A stretch of DNA of 64,000 nt, taken from assembly GCF_017848315.1 (NCBI RefSeq), contig NZ_JAFKEC010000018.1, forward strand, positions 20,270 to 84,269, in the 5' to 3' direction. Below the pieces are notes generated by a model that did no database searches, was not told the origin of the DNA, and saw nothing but the letters and a program-made list of their open reading frames with translations. Below are positions 18,530-25,993 of this stretch, piece after piece (positions within the stretch are counted from its first letter, which is position 1; each line of letters opens with the position of its first letter). Made by a program: the position numbers and the translations under genes. Source of the DNA: Pseudomonas palmensis. GTDB taxonomy: Bacteria; Pseudomonadota; Gammaproteobacteria; Pseudomonadales; Pseudomonadaceae.

Positions 18530-20059
18530 TCAGTGCCCCGCCGATGCCGGCCCGGCCTTGGCCGCGAACGGCGGCTTGGCCAGCCACACCAGCAGCACCA
18601 GCCCGACGAACACCCAGCCCATCAACGTGAAGTAATCCACCGTCGACATCATGTACGCCTGGCTGTTGAGCATCTGCTCCAGCTGCGCATACGACTGCCC
18701 GTTCGCCCCGCCCAGGTGGCCGAGCATGTCACGGGTGGCCGGCTCATAGGTACTGATGCTTTCGCTCAGGTACGCATGGTGCTGGTCGGCCCGGCGAATC
18801 CAGATCCAGGTGGTCAGCGACGCGGCAAAGCTGCCGCCCAGGGTCCGCAGGAAGGTCGCCAGCCCCGAGCCGTCGGCGATCTGCTGCGGCGGCAGGTCCG
18901 AAAGCAGGATGCTCAAGGTGGGCATGAAGAACAGCGCCACGCCGATACCCATGAACAGCTGCACCAGGGCGATGTGCTGGAAGTCCACCTCGTTGGTGAA
19001 CCCTGCCCGCATGAAGCAGCTGGCACCGATTGCCACGAACGCCAGCCCCGCCAGCACACGCAGGTCGAACTTGTGCGCGTACTTGCCCACGAACGGCGAC
19101 ATCAGCACCGGCAGCAGGCCGATCGGCGCCACCGCCAGCCCCGCCCAGGTGGCGGTGTAGCCCATCTGGGTCTGCAGCCATTGCGGCAGGATCAGGTTGA
19201 TGCCGAAGAACCCCGCATACCCGCCCACCAGCACGATGGTGCCGATGCGAAAGTTGCGGTGGGCGAACAGGCGCAGGTTCACCACCGGGTGCTTGTCGGT
19301 CAGTTCCCAGATGATGAACACCGCCAGGAACACCACCGAAATCAGGCTGCCGATGACGATGAAACTGGACTCGAACCAGTCCAGGTCATTGCCCTTGTCG
19401 AGCACGATCTGCAATGCCCCCACCCCGACGATCAGGCTCAACAGCCCGATGTAGTCCATCGGCTGGCGGCTGGTGCTCACCGGCCGGGTACGCATCTGCT
19501 GACGCACCACGGCGGCAGCGAACAGGCCGATCGGCACGTTGATGAAGAAGATCCACGGCCAGCTGTAGCTGTCGGTGATCCAGCCACCGAGTATCGGCCC
19601 GGCAATCGGCGCCACCACCGTGACCATCGCCAGCAGCGCCAGGGCCATACCCCGCTTGGCCGGGGGGTACACCGCAATCAGCAGGGTCTGGGTCATGGGG
19701 TACAACGGCCCGGCCACCACGCCCTGCAACACGCGAAAGCCGACCAGCTCGGGCATCGATTGCGAGATACCGCACAGAAACGACGCCAGCACGAACAGCA
19801 GCGTGGCCCAGATGAACAGCTTCACCTCGCCGAAGCGCCGGCTCAGCCAGCCGGTCAGCGGCAAGGCTATCGCGTTGCTCACCGCGAACGAGGTGATGAC
19901 CCAGGTGCCCTGCTCCGAACTCACCCCCAGGTTGCCGGAGATGGTAGGCAGGGCGACGTTGGCGATGGTGGTGTCGAGCACCTGCATGAACGTCGCCAGC
20001 GACAGGCCGATGGTGGTCAGCAGCAGGCTTGGCGGGGTGAACGAAGCCTGCCCGCTCAT
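18530..20059 (-). CDS. EmrB-type MFS multidrug transporter (DHA2 family)
   Basis: A 509-residue inner-membrane protein with about 14 hydrophobic helices. Family features: LDTTIANVALPTISGNLG near residues 28-45 (motif D1), WVITSF, a loop RRFGEVKLF (motif A) and GPILGGWITDSYSWPWIFFINVPIG near 154-178 (motif C region). It is driven by the proton gradient. It starts within the stop of the EmrA-type gene (ATGA), and is the last gene of the efflux operon. Substrates are not deducible. Confidence 0.93.
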   Translation of the reverse strand: MSGQASFTPPSLLLTTIGLSLATFMQVLDTTIANVALPTISGNLGVSSEQGTWVITSFAVSNAIALPLTGWLSRRFGEVKLFIWATLLFVLASFLCGISQSMPELVGFRVLQGVVAGPLYPMTQTLLIAVYPPAKRGMALALLAMVTVVAPIAGPILGGWITDSYSWPWIFFINVPIGLFAAAVVRQQMRTRPVSTSRQPMDYIGLLSLIVGVGALQIVLDKGNDLDWFESSFIVIGSLISVVFLAVFIIWELTDKHPVVNLRLFAHRNFRIGTIVLVGGYAGFFGINLILPQWLQTQMGYTATWAGLAVAPIGLLPVLMSPFVGKYAHKFDLRVLAGLAFVAIGASCFMRAGFTNEVDFQHIALVQLFMGIGVALFFMPTLSILLSDLPPQQIADGSGLATFLRTLGGSFAASLTTWIWIRRADQHHAYLSESISTYEPATRDMLGHLGGANGQSYAQLEQMLNSQAYMMSTVDYFTLMGWVFVGLVLLVWLAKPPFAAKAGPASAGH

Positions 20060-21258
20060 CGCTGCGCAGTCTTGCCGCTGGCGGCGCTGTTGTCATGGAT
20101 CAGGCGCGCGATCAGGGTATCGGCCTCCACCAGCTGGCGGTCGTACACCTGGGTGGCGAACGAGGCTTTCTGCGGCGGCTGTTGCGCCAGCACCGGGCCG
20201 CTCTGGTCGTGCAGGTCGACGTCGACCTGGGTCGACAGGCCGATCCGCAGCGGGTGTTCGGCCAGTTGCTCGGGGTTGATGTGGATCCGCACCGGCACGC
20301 GCTGGACGATCTTGATCCAGTTGCCGGTGGCGTTCTGCGCCGGCAGCAGGGCGAAGGCGCTGCCGGTACCGGCGCCCAGGCTGTCGATGGTGCCGCTGTA
20401 CTTCACGTCGCTGCCGTACAGGTCGGCAACGATGTCCACCGGCTGACCGATACGCATGTTGCGCAGCTGGGTTTCCTTGAAGTTGGCGTCGATCCACAGC
20501 TGGTCCAGCGGAATCACCGCCATGGTCGCGGTGCCCGGCTGCAGGCGCTGGCCCAGTTGCACCGTACGCTTGGCCACATAGCCGGTGACCGGCGCCACCA
20601 GGGTGGTGCGGGCATTGTCCAGGTAGGCCTGGCGCAGGTCGGCGGCGGCAGCCTGCACTTCGGGGTGCGAGGAGACCACGGTGTCGTCGACCAGCGCGGT
20701 GGTGGTGTTGAGCTGCTGCTGGGCATTGCTCAGCGCGCTTTGTGCCGATGCCAGGTCGTCACGGGCGTGGGACAACTCCTCCTGCGAGATCGCCCCGCCG
20801 GCGGCCAGGGTCTTGCGTCGGTTGTAGTTTTCCTGGGCCTTCTGCAGTTCGGCCTTGCGCGCCGCCACCTGGGCCTTCTGCCCATCGACGTTGCTGTAAA
20901 GCCCACGCACCTGGCGCACGGCGCGGGCCAGCTTGGCCTCGGCGCTCTGCAGGCCGACCTCGGTGTCGCTCGGGTCGAACTGGATCAGCACCTGGCCGGC
21001 GTGCACCAGGTCGCCATCGTCGGCGCCGATGCTGGTGACGGTGCCGGTGACCAGCGGGGTGATTTCCACCACGTTGCCGTTCACATAGGCGTCGTCGGTG
21101 TTTTCGCTCCAGCGCCCGTAGAGCTCGTGCCAGGCCCACACACCGGCGCCAAGCACGAGTACGAGCACCAGCAGCCCGAGCAGCAGCGTCTTGCGCTTGC
21201 GCTGATTGTTGAGGTCCTGCTCGGTAGGGGCAGTGTCCGGGGAGGATGCAGTGGCCAT
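20056..21258 (-). CDS. EmrA/HlyD-type membrane fusion protein
   Basis: A 400-residue periplasmic adaptor. A short cytoplasmic tail is followed by one membrane anchor (LLLGLLVLVLVLGAGVWAW, about 28-46). A split lipoyl domain surrounds a long helical hairpin at about 100-205, and the barrel domain carries APVTGYVAKRTVQLGQRLQPG. It links the EmrB-type pump to the outer-membrane channel encoded 18 bp upstream. The overlap with the transporter gene indicates coupled translation. Confidence 0.93.
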   Translation of the reverse strand: MATASSPDTAPTEQDLNNQRKRKTLLLGLLVLVLVLGAGVWAWHELYGRWSENTDDAYVNGNVVEITPLVTGTVTSIGADDGDLVHAGQVLIQFDPSDTEVGLQSAEAKLARAVRQVRGLYSNVDGQKAQVAARKAELQKAQENYNRRKTLAAGGAISQEELSHARDDLASAQSALSNAQQQLNTTTALVDDTVVSSHPEVQAAAADLRQAYLDNARTTLVAPVTGYVAKRTVQLGQRLQPGTATMAVIPLDQLWIDANFKETQLRNMRIGQPVDIVADLYGSDVKYSGTIDSLGAGTGSAFALLPAQNATGNWIKIVQRVPVRIHINPEQLAEHPLRIGLSTQVDVDLHDQSGPVLAQQPPQKASFATQVYDRQLVEADTLIARLIHDNSAASGKTAQR

Positions 21259-21276
21259 GAGAAATACCTTGGCGTT

Positions 21277-22743
21277 TTATTGATTGCGGGAAGTCGAGGG
21301 CAATGCGGCGGCCTGGGTGTCGGCCTGGTAGCCGCCCCCCAGCGCCTGCATCAACTGGATCGACAGGTCGATCTGTTCGGCGTTCAGTTCGGCCAGCTGA
21401 CGCTGCGACTGCAGCAGCTGCTGTTCGATGCTCAGCACATCCAGGTAGTTGCCGATGCCGGAGCCATAGCGCTGCATCACGGTGTCGTAGGACTGCTGGG
21501 CGATGTCGGTGGCACGTTGCTTGGCTGCAATCTGCTGGCCCAGTGCATGCAGCTGGTCGATGCTGTCGCTGACCTCGCCCAGTGCACGCACCAGGCTCTT
21601 GTTGTATTGCGCCACGGCCAGGTCGTAGTCGGCATCACGGGCATCGAGGTCAGCGCGCAGGCGCCCGCCGTCGAAAATCGGCAGCGACACGGTCGGGGCG
21701 ATGTTGAAGAAGCGGCTCGGCGCGCCGAAAATCGCATCACCCAGCAGTGCCTGGGTGCCGGCGGCGGCGCTCAGGTTGAGGTTGGGGTAGAAGCGTGTCT
21801 TGCTCGCATCGATCGACTTGCTCGCCGCCTCGACCCGCCAGCGCGCGGCCACCAGGTCCGGACGCCGGCCCAGCAACTCGGCCGGCAGCACCGAGGGCAG
21901 CGCCACCGCAGCAGGCTTGAGCACATTGGGGCGGGCGATCTGCTGGCCACGGTCGGGGCCCTTGCCCAGCAGCACCGCCAGCGCGATCTGCGCGCTGCGT
22001 AGCTGCTTCTGGGCATTGATGGCCTGCTCCTGGGAGCTGGCCTCCAGGCTTTCGGTCTGCTGCAGCTGGTACTGGCTGTCGATACCCGAGGCCAGCCGGC
22101 GCTGGCTGAGTTCGAGCATCTGGCGGGTACGCTTGAGGTCTTCCTGGGTCAGGTCGTTGACGATGTGCGCCTGGCCCAGCTGGCTGTAGGCACGGGCAAC
22201 GTCGGCGGCCAGGGTCAGTTGTGCAGCCTGGCGGTCCACCTCGGCGGCACGGGCCTGGCCCAGGGCGGCTTCCCAGGCATCGCGTTGCCCACCCCAGAGA
22301 TCGAAGGTGTAGTTGAAGGTCGCGCTCAGGCTGCGCAGGGTGGAGTAGCTGCCGCCCTGCCCCGTCGGGTCCTGGTCACGGGCCAGGCGCGAGCGGCTGA
22401 CCCCGGCGCTGGCATCCAGCGTGGGCATGCGCTCGGCGTCGGCAGCGTAGGCTGCGGCGCTGGCCTGATGGGCACGGGCGCTGGCAACCTGCATGTCGGG
22501 GCTGTCGCGCAAGGCCTCGCCGATCAGGCTGTCCAGTTGCGGGTCGCCAAGGCGGGTCCACCAGTCGCCCTTGGGCCAGGCCGCAGGCGACAGGGCAACG
22601 CCGCCGAGGGTCTTGCCAGCCTGCAGGTCGGCGGCGCCGAGGCGCCGGCCCTGGGTATCGAGGCCACTGTAGTTGGCGCAACCGGCCAGGCTCAGGGCAA
22701 GCACCAGCAGGCTTGCACCGGCACGCAGGGCTCGTGGTTTCAT
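21277..22743 (-). CDS. NodT-family outer-membrane efflux lipoprotein
   Basis: A 488-residue TolC-like channel. The N-terminus is a lipoprotein signal with lipobox LAGC (LALSLAGCANYSG), so the mature protein is anchored by acyl-Cys. Two OEP repeats follow, with long coiled coils. The start ATG at 22743 overlaps the MarR stop (ATGA). It completes a tripartite system with the downstream EmrA- and EmrB-type proteins. Confidence 0.93.
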   Translation of the reverse strand: MKPRALRAGASLLVLALSLAGCANYSGLDTQGRRLGAADLQAGKTLGGVALSPAAWPKGDWWTRLGDPQLDSLIGEALRDSPDMQVASARAHQASAAAYAADAERMPTLDASAGVSRSRLARDQDPTGQGGSYSTLRSLSATFNYTFDLWGGQRDAWEAALGQARAAEVDRQAAQLTLAADVARAYSQLGQAHIVNDLTQEDLKRTRQMLELSQRRLASGIDSQYQLQQTESLEASSQEQAINAQKQLRSAQIALAVLLGKGPDRGQQIARPNVLKPAAVALPSVLPAELLGRRPDLVAARWRVEAASKSIDASKTRFYPNLNLSAAAGTQALLGDAIFGAPSRFFNIAPTVSLPIFDGGRLRADLDARDADYDLAVAQYNKSLVRALGEVSDSIDQLHALGQQIAAKQRATDIAQQSYDTVMQRYGSGIGNYLDVLSIEQQLLQSQRQLAELNAEQIDLSIQLMQALGGGYQADTQAAALPSTSRNQ

Positions 22744-23213
22744 TGGGCCTCCACGCGCAGAGCGGTGACGGCATCGCCGGCCGCCAGCAGCACCTTGGTC
22801 AGGATCTTTTCCAGGGTCTTGAGCTCGTCCGGGGCCAGCACGCCAACCAGCTCGTTCATCGCCGAGGCACCGATCTGGGGCAACTGGCCGGCCAGCACAT
22901 CGCCATCGGCGGTGAGCTCCAGGCGTACCTGGCGGCGGTCCTGCGGGCAGCGGCTGCGGGCGATCAGGCCCTTCTGCTCCAGGCGATCGAGCATGCGCGT
23001 CATCGACCCGCTGTCCAGGCTGAGGAAACGGCACAGTTCGGCGGGGGTATCGACCCCGTACTGGGACACGATGATCAGCACCTTGAACTGCGCGGCGGTG
23101 ACGCCGAAGTCCTGCAGGTGGCTGTCCAGAATGCGGTCCTTCACCAGTGCGGCGCGCCCCAGGAGCATGCCGATGGTGCAGGACTGGAAGTTTTCGGGGG
23201 TGAAGTGCTGCAT
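22740..23213 (-). CDS. MarR-family transcriptional regulator
   Basis: A 157-residue winged-helix repressor. Helix-turn-helix region about 55-80 (TPAELCRFLSLDSGSMTRMLDRLEQKGL) and wing with DRRQVRLELT near 92-101. It is the first gene of the efflux operon, and family members usually repress such operons until a phenolic or drug ligand binds. Two near-identical palindromes lie 13-54 bp upstream of the start codon and are likely operators. Confidence 0.93.
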   Translation of the reverse strand: MQHFTPENFQSCTIGMLLGRAALVKDRILDSHLQDFGVTAAQFKVLIIVSQYGVDTPAELCRFLSLDSGSMTRMLDRLEQKGLIARSRCPQDRRQVRLELTADGDVLAGQLPQIGASAMNELVGVLAPDELKTLEKILTKVLLAAGDAVTALRVEAQ

Positions 23214-23225
23214 GAAGGGAGATAC

Positions 23226-23267
23226 CTGCTTAGGCAGTGGATGCCGCAGATATTACTGCTCAGGCAG
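23226..23267 (-). promoter_or_regulatory. Twin palindromic operators for the MarR-type regulator
   Basis: CTGCTTAGGCAG (23226-23237) and CTGCTCAGGCAG (23256-23267) differ at one base and start exactly 30 bp, about three helical turns, apart. Both lie just upstream of the marR-type start codon. This arrangement suits two dimers on one DNA face. Binding is inferred from position. Confidence 0.55.
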
Positions 23268-23334
23268 CGAATGGCCAAGCATTAATTAGCTTGCTTTCTA
23301 TTTGGTCGACAAAAGGAGGTATTGCGGCGCCCGT

Positions 23335-23401
23335 ATCGCGGGTCGAGCCCGCTCCCACAGGATGGGTCCATTAGCCGTGGGAGCGGGCTTGGCCCGCGAT
23401 G
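23335..23401. repeat. REP pair, family A
   Basis: Inverted copies of ATCGCGGGTCGAGCCCGCTC (second arm with a few changes: CTTGGCCCGCGAT). The pair lies between the marR-type promoter region and the end of miaE. Confidence 0.88.
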
Positions 23402-23403
23402 CT

Positions 23404-24009
23404 TCAGGCCGGCACGCCGCTATGGAAGCGAAACTCCACGTCCGGCGTGGTGATCAGTTCGGCTTCCACCTCGCGCACCCGCTCCACGGTGCGCTCCACA
23501 TCCGCCGCCTCGCCATACTGATACGCCAGCTTCAGGTACCCCTGGTAATGGCGCGCCTCGCTCTTGAGCAGCCCGTGGTAGAACTTGCCCAGTTCCTCGT
23601 CCAGGTGCGGCACCACCGCAGCAAAGCGCTCGCAGCTGCGCGCCTCGATGAACGCGCCGACCACCAGCGTGTCCACCAGCTTCACCGGCTCGTGCGCGCG
23701 CACCACCTTTCGCAGCCCCGAGGCATAGCGCCCTGCCGACAATGGGCGCAAGGCCACCTTGCGCTTCTTCATCAGGCGCAGCACCTGCTCGTGATGCACC
23801 AGCTCCTCGCGGGCCAGGCGCGACATCATGTTGATCAGGTCGACATGCGTGTTGTACTTGGCAATCAGGCTCAGCGCCGTGCTGGCGGCCTTGAACTCGC
23901 AGTTCTTGTGGTCGATCAGCATCGTCTCCTGGTCGGCCAGGGCGGCATCGACCCAGGCATCCGGGGTGCGGCAGGCGAGGAAGGCTTCGATTTCGGGAAT
24001 AAGGGACAT
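23404..24009 (-). CDS. miaE: tRNA-(ms2io6A)-hydroxylase
   Basis: A 201-residue non-haem di-iron enzyme that hydroxylates ms2i6A37 in tRNAs reading U-codons. Ferritin-like helices carry the iron ligands, seen as REELVHHEQVL (ExxH) near 66-76 and KSEARHYQGYL near 147-157. I use the ATG at 24009 (MSLIPEIEAFL), since the extra six residues from 24027 are not typical. It is monocistronic and faces away from the stress protein gene. Confidence 0.92.
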   Translation of the reverse strand: MSLIPEIEAFLACRTPDAWVDAALADQETMLIDHKNCEFKAASTALSLIAKYNTHVDLINMMSRLAREELVHHEQVLRLMKKRKVALRPLSAGRYASGLRKVVRAHEPVKLVDTLVVGAFIEARSCERFAAVVPHLDEELGKFYHGLLKSEARHYQGYLKLAYQYGEAADVERTVERVREVEAELITTPDVEFRFHSGVPA

Positions 24010-24086
24010 AGGCTCACAAACGGGCATGGGGTGTCGACAAGACCGGCGATTATACCGGCGGCAGTGGCGATCACCAGTGACTATGC

Positions 24087-24100
24087 TTGATGCATATCAA
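24087..24100 (+). promoter_or_regulatory. Perfect Anr/FNR box
   Basis: TTGATGCATATCAA is an exact match to TTGAT-N4-ATCAA. A TATAGT at 24126-24131 would be the -10 element, putting the box centre near -43, close to the activating position. It should switch on the universal stress gene (ATG at 24169) under low oxygen. Confidence 0.8.
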
Positions 24101-24168
24101 CATCCACCGCATCCGGGGCGCCGACTATAGTCAGGCATCGCATGCCATTGTCGAAGGAGTTCTCCCTC

Positions 24169-25035
24169 ATGCTTTTAGAAGTTCGCAGCATTCTGGTGGT
24201 GCTCGACCCCGACCACGCCCACAGCAAGGCCCTGACCCGCGCCAAGCTGATCGCCGGCGTCACCAAGGCACGCCTGCACCTGCTGATGTGCGACAAGAAG
24301 CAGGACCACAGTGCCCTGCTCAGCCTGCTCGCCAGCCAGTTGCACGACGATGGCTACGACAATGTCACCTATGAGCAGGCCTGGCACGACACCCTGCACG
24401 AGTCGATCATCGACGTGCAGAAAGCCGAAGGCTGTGAGCTGGTGATCAAGGAACACCGGCCGGAAAACGCGCTGAAGAAGTTCCTGCTGACGCCTTCGGA
24501 CTGGAAACTGCTGCGCCAGTGCCCGTGCGCGGTGCTGATGGTCAAGACCGAGCGCCCCTGGACCGGTGGCGTGATTCTGGCGGCGGTGGACGTGGGCAAC
24601 GACGATCAGGAGCATCGCAAGCTGCACGCCAGCATCATCGACCACGGCTATGCCATTGCCAGCGTGGCCAAGGGCAACCTGCACGTGATCAGCGCCCACC
24701 CCTCGCCCATGCTCTCGGCGGCGGACCCGGTGTACCAGCTCAAGGACACCATCGAGAAGAAGTACCGCGACGAATGCGCTGCGTTCCAGGCCGAATTCGA
24801 TATCGCCGACGATCGCCTGCATGTGGCCGAAGGCCCGGCGGACGTGCTGATTCCGCACACGGCTAAAAAGTACGAAGCCGTGGTGACGGTGATGGGTACG
24901 GTGGGGCGTAGCGGGATTACCGGTGCGCTGATCGGCAACACCGCCGAGGTGGTGCTCGATTCGCTGGAATGCGATGTGCTGGTGCTCAAGACCGAGGACC
25001 AGGTGAAGCACCTGGACGAGCTGGCCAGAGGCTGA
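24169..25035 (+). CDS. Tandem universal stress protein
   Basis: A 288-residue protein with two UspA domains, about 1-135 and 145-285. The second has the nucleotide-binding GTVGRSGITGALIGNTAE loop near 248-266; the first is degenerate there. The ATG at 24169 follows AAGGAG by nine bases, so I reject the ATG at 24142. A perfect Anr box lies upstream. Proteins of this build are induced by oxygen limitation and energy stress in pseudomonads. Confidence 0.92.
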   Translation: MLLEVRSILVVLDPDHAHSKALTRAKLIAGVTKARLHLLMCDKKQDHSALLSLLASQLHDDGYDNVTYEQAWHDTLHESIIDVQKAEGCELVIKEHRPENALKKFLLTPSDWKLLRQCPCAVLMVKTERPWTGGVILAAVDVGNDDQEHRKLHASIIDHGYAIASVAKGNLHVISAHPSPMLSAADPVYQLKDTIEKKYRDECAAFQAEFDIADDRLHVAEGPADVLIPHTAKKYEAVVTVMGTVGRSGITGALIGNTAEVVLDSLECDVLVLKTEDQVKHLDELARG

Positions 25036-25039
25036 AGAC

Positions 25040-25111
25040 CCCATCGCGGGTCAAGCCCGCGCCCACAGGGTAAGCGGTGATCCAGTGGGCGCGGGCGTGA
25101 CCCGCGATGGG
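25040..25111. repeat. REP pair, family A
   Basis: Inverted copies of CCATCGCGGGTCAAGCCCGC with a GCGCCCAC variant in the arm. It lies between the convergent stress protein and DUF1289 genes and probably ends both transcripts. Confidence 0.88.
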
Positions 25112-25119
25112 AACACCGC

Positions 25120-25587
25120 TTAACCCAGCGCATCCTTGAGAAAGCCCGGCGCGATGTAGCGCTGATAATGCGCCTCGGACAACAGAAAGAATTCCCGATC
25201 GATGGCATCGCGCAGCTCGGGCAGCTCCCAGTCGCGAAACTCCGGCAGCAGCACCATCCCGTACGCTTCCAGCTCGCGAATCACCCGCGCGCCCCGCGCA
25301 ATCAGCTGATAAGCCCAGCAATACTCGGACTGATGCGGCACGAATCGAATCTTGCGCAGCTCCAGCTGGCCGCGCAGCTTGTCGGCGTCGAACACCTCCA
25401 GCTTGGCCGCCATCACCTGCACCAGCAGGTGTTCCAGGCGCAGCCACACCGCACGCTTTTCATCGTCGTTGTAGCCGTTCCAGTGGATCACCTCATGGTG
25501 AAAACGCTTGCACCCGCGACACACCAGGTCCCCGTAAACCGTGGAACACAGGCCGACACAAGGCGTTTTTATTGACTGATTGGACAT
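25120..25587 (-). CDS. DUF1289 domain-containing protein
   Basis: A 155-residue protein. The N-terminal part has the DUF1289 cysteine pattern TPCVGLCSTVYGDLVCRGCKRF (four Cys at about residues 9-26), which suggests a metal or Fe-S site. The rest is a helical region without known motif. No signal peptide. Function unknown. Confidence 0.8.
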   Translation of the reverse strand: MSNQSIKTPCVGLCSTVYGDLVCRGCKRFHHEVIHWNGYNDDEKRAVWLRLEHLLVQVMAAKLEVFDADKLRGQLELRKIRFVPHQSEYCWAYQLIARGARVIRELEAYGMVLLPEFRDWELPELRDAIDREFFLLSEAHYQRYIAPGFLKDALG

Positions 25588-25736
25588 GAAAGATTCAACG
25601 GCATGGCGATGGAACAGACGGCCATGTTAGCCCTTTGTCTAACGGGGGTCACGCCGTAAAGTCGTTGCAATCGCCTTACCTTTGGCGCGTTTTTACCGTA
25701 GAATCATCCGGCCTTTTTAAGGCAGCAATGTCCGTT

Positions 25737-25874
25737 AGAAGCTGTTTTCAAAGCGTCACGAGCACAGTTGATCCGGTAGAACGGCGTTGGCTCGGGGTAT
25801 TCGAACATCGAATGCACCGCGCCAGCCCTCATCAGCCTCCGTTCTACAGGCGTAAAACTTTGAAAGCAGCTTCT
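25737..25874. repeat. Nested long inverted repeat upstream of acnB
   Basis: Outer arms 25737-25753 and 25858-25874 pair over 17 bp with one mismatch (a G-U pair in plus-strand RNA). Middle arms GTAGAACGG/CCGTTCTAC (25776-25784, 25839-25847) and an apical ATTCGA-aca-TCGAAT (25799-25813) pair perfectly. All three are nested about one centre. It fills most of the 406-bp gap before acnB. It could be a leader RNA structure or a small palindromic mobile repeat; no terminator T-run is present. Confidence 0.75.
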
Positions 25875-25993
25875 GTAAGGATGTCCTGCAACCCTGGCTA
25901 CGCGGCTCAAAAAGCCGTATTGCGCATGGGTGCCGGCCATTCTGGATGAGCGTCCCGGACACCCATTTGGGACCACTGATGAGGGTAATAACT

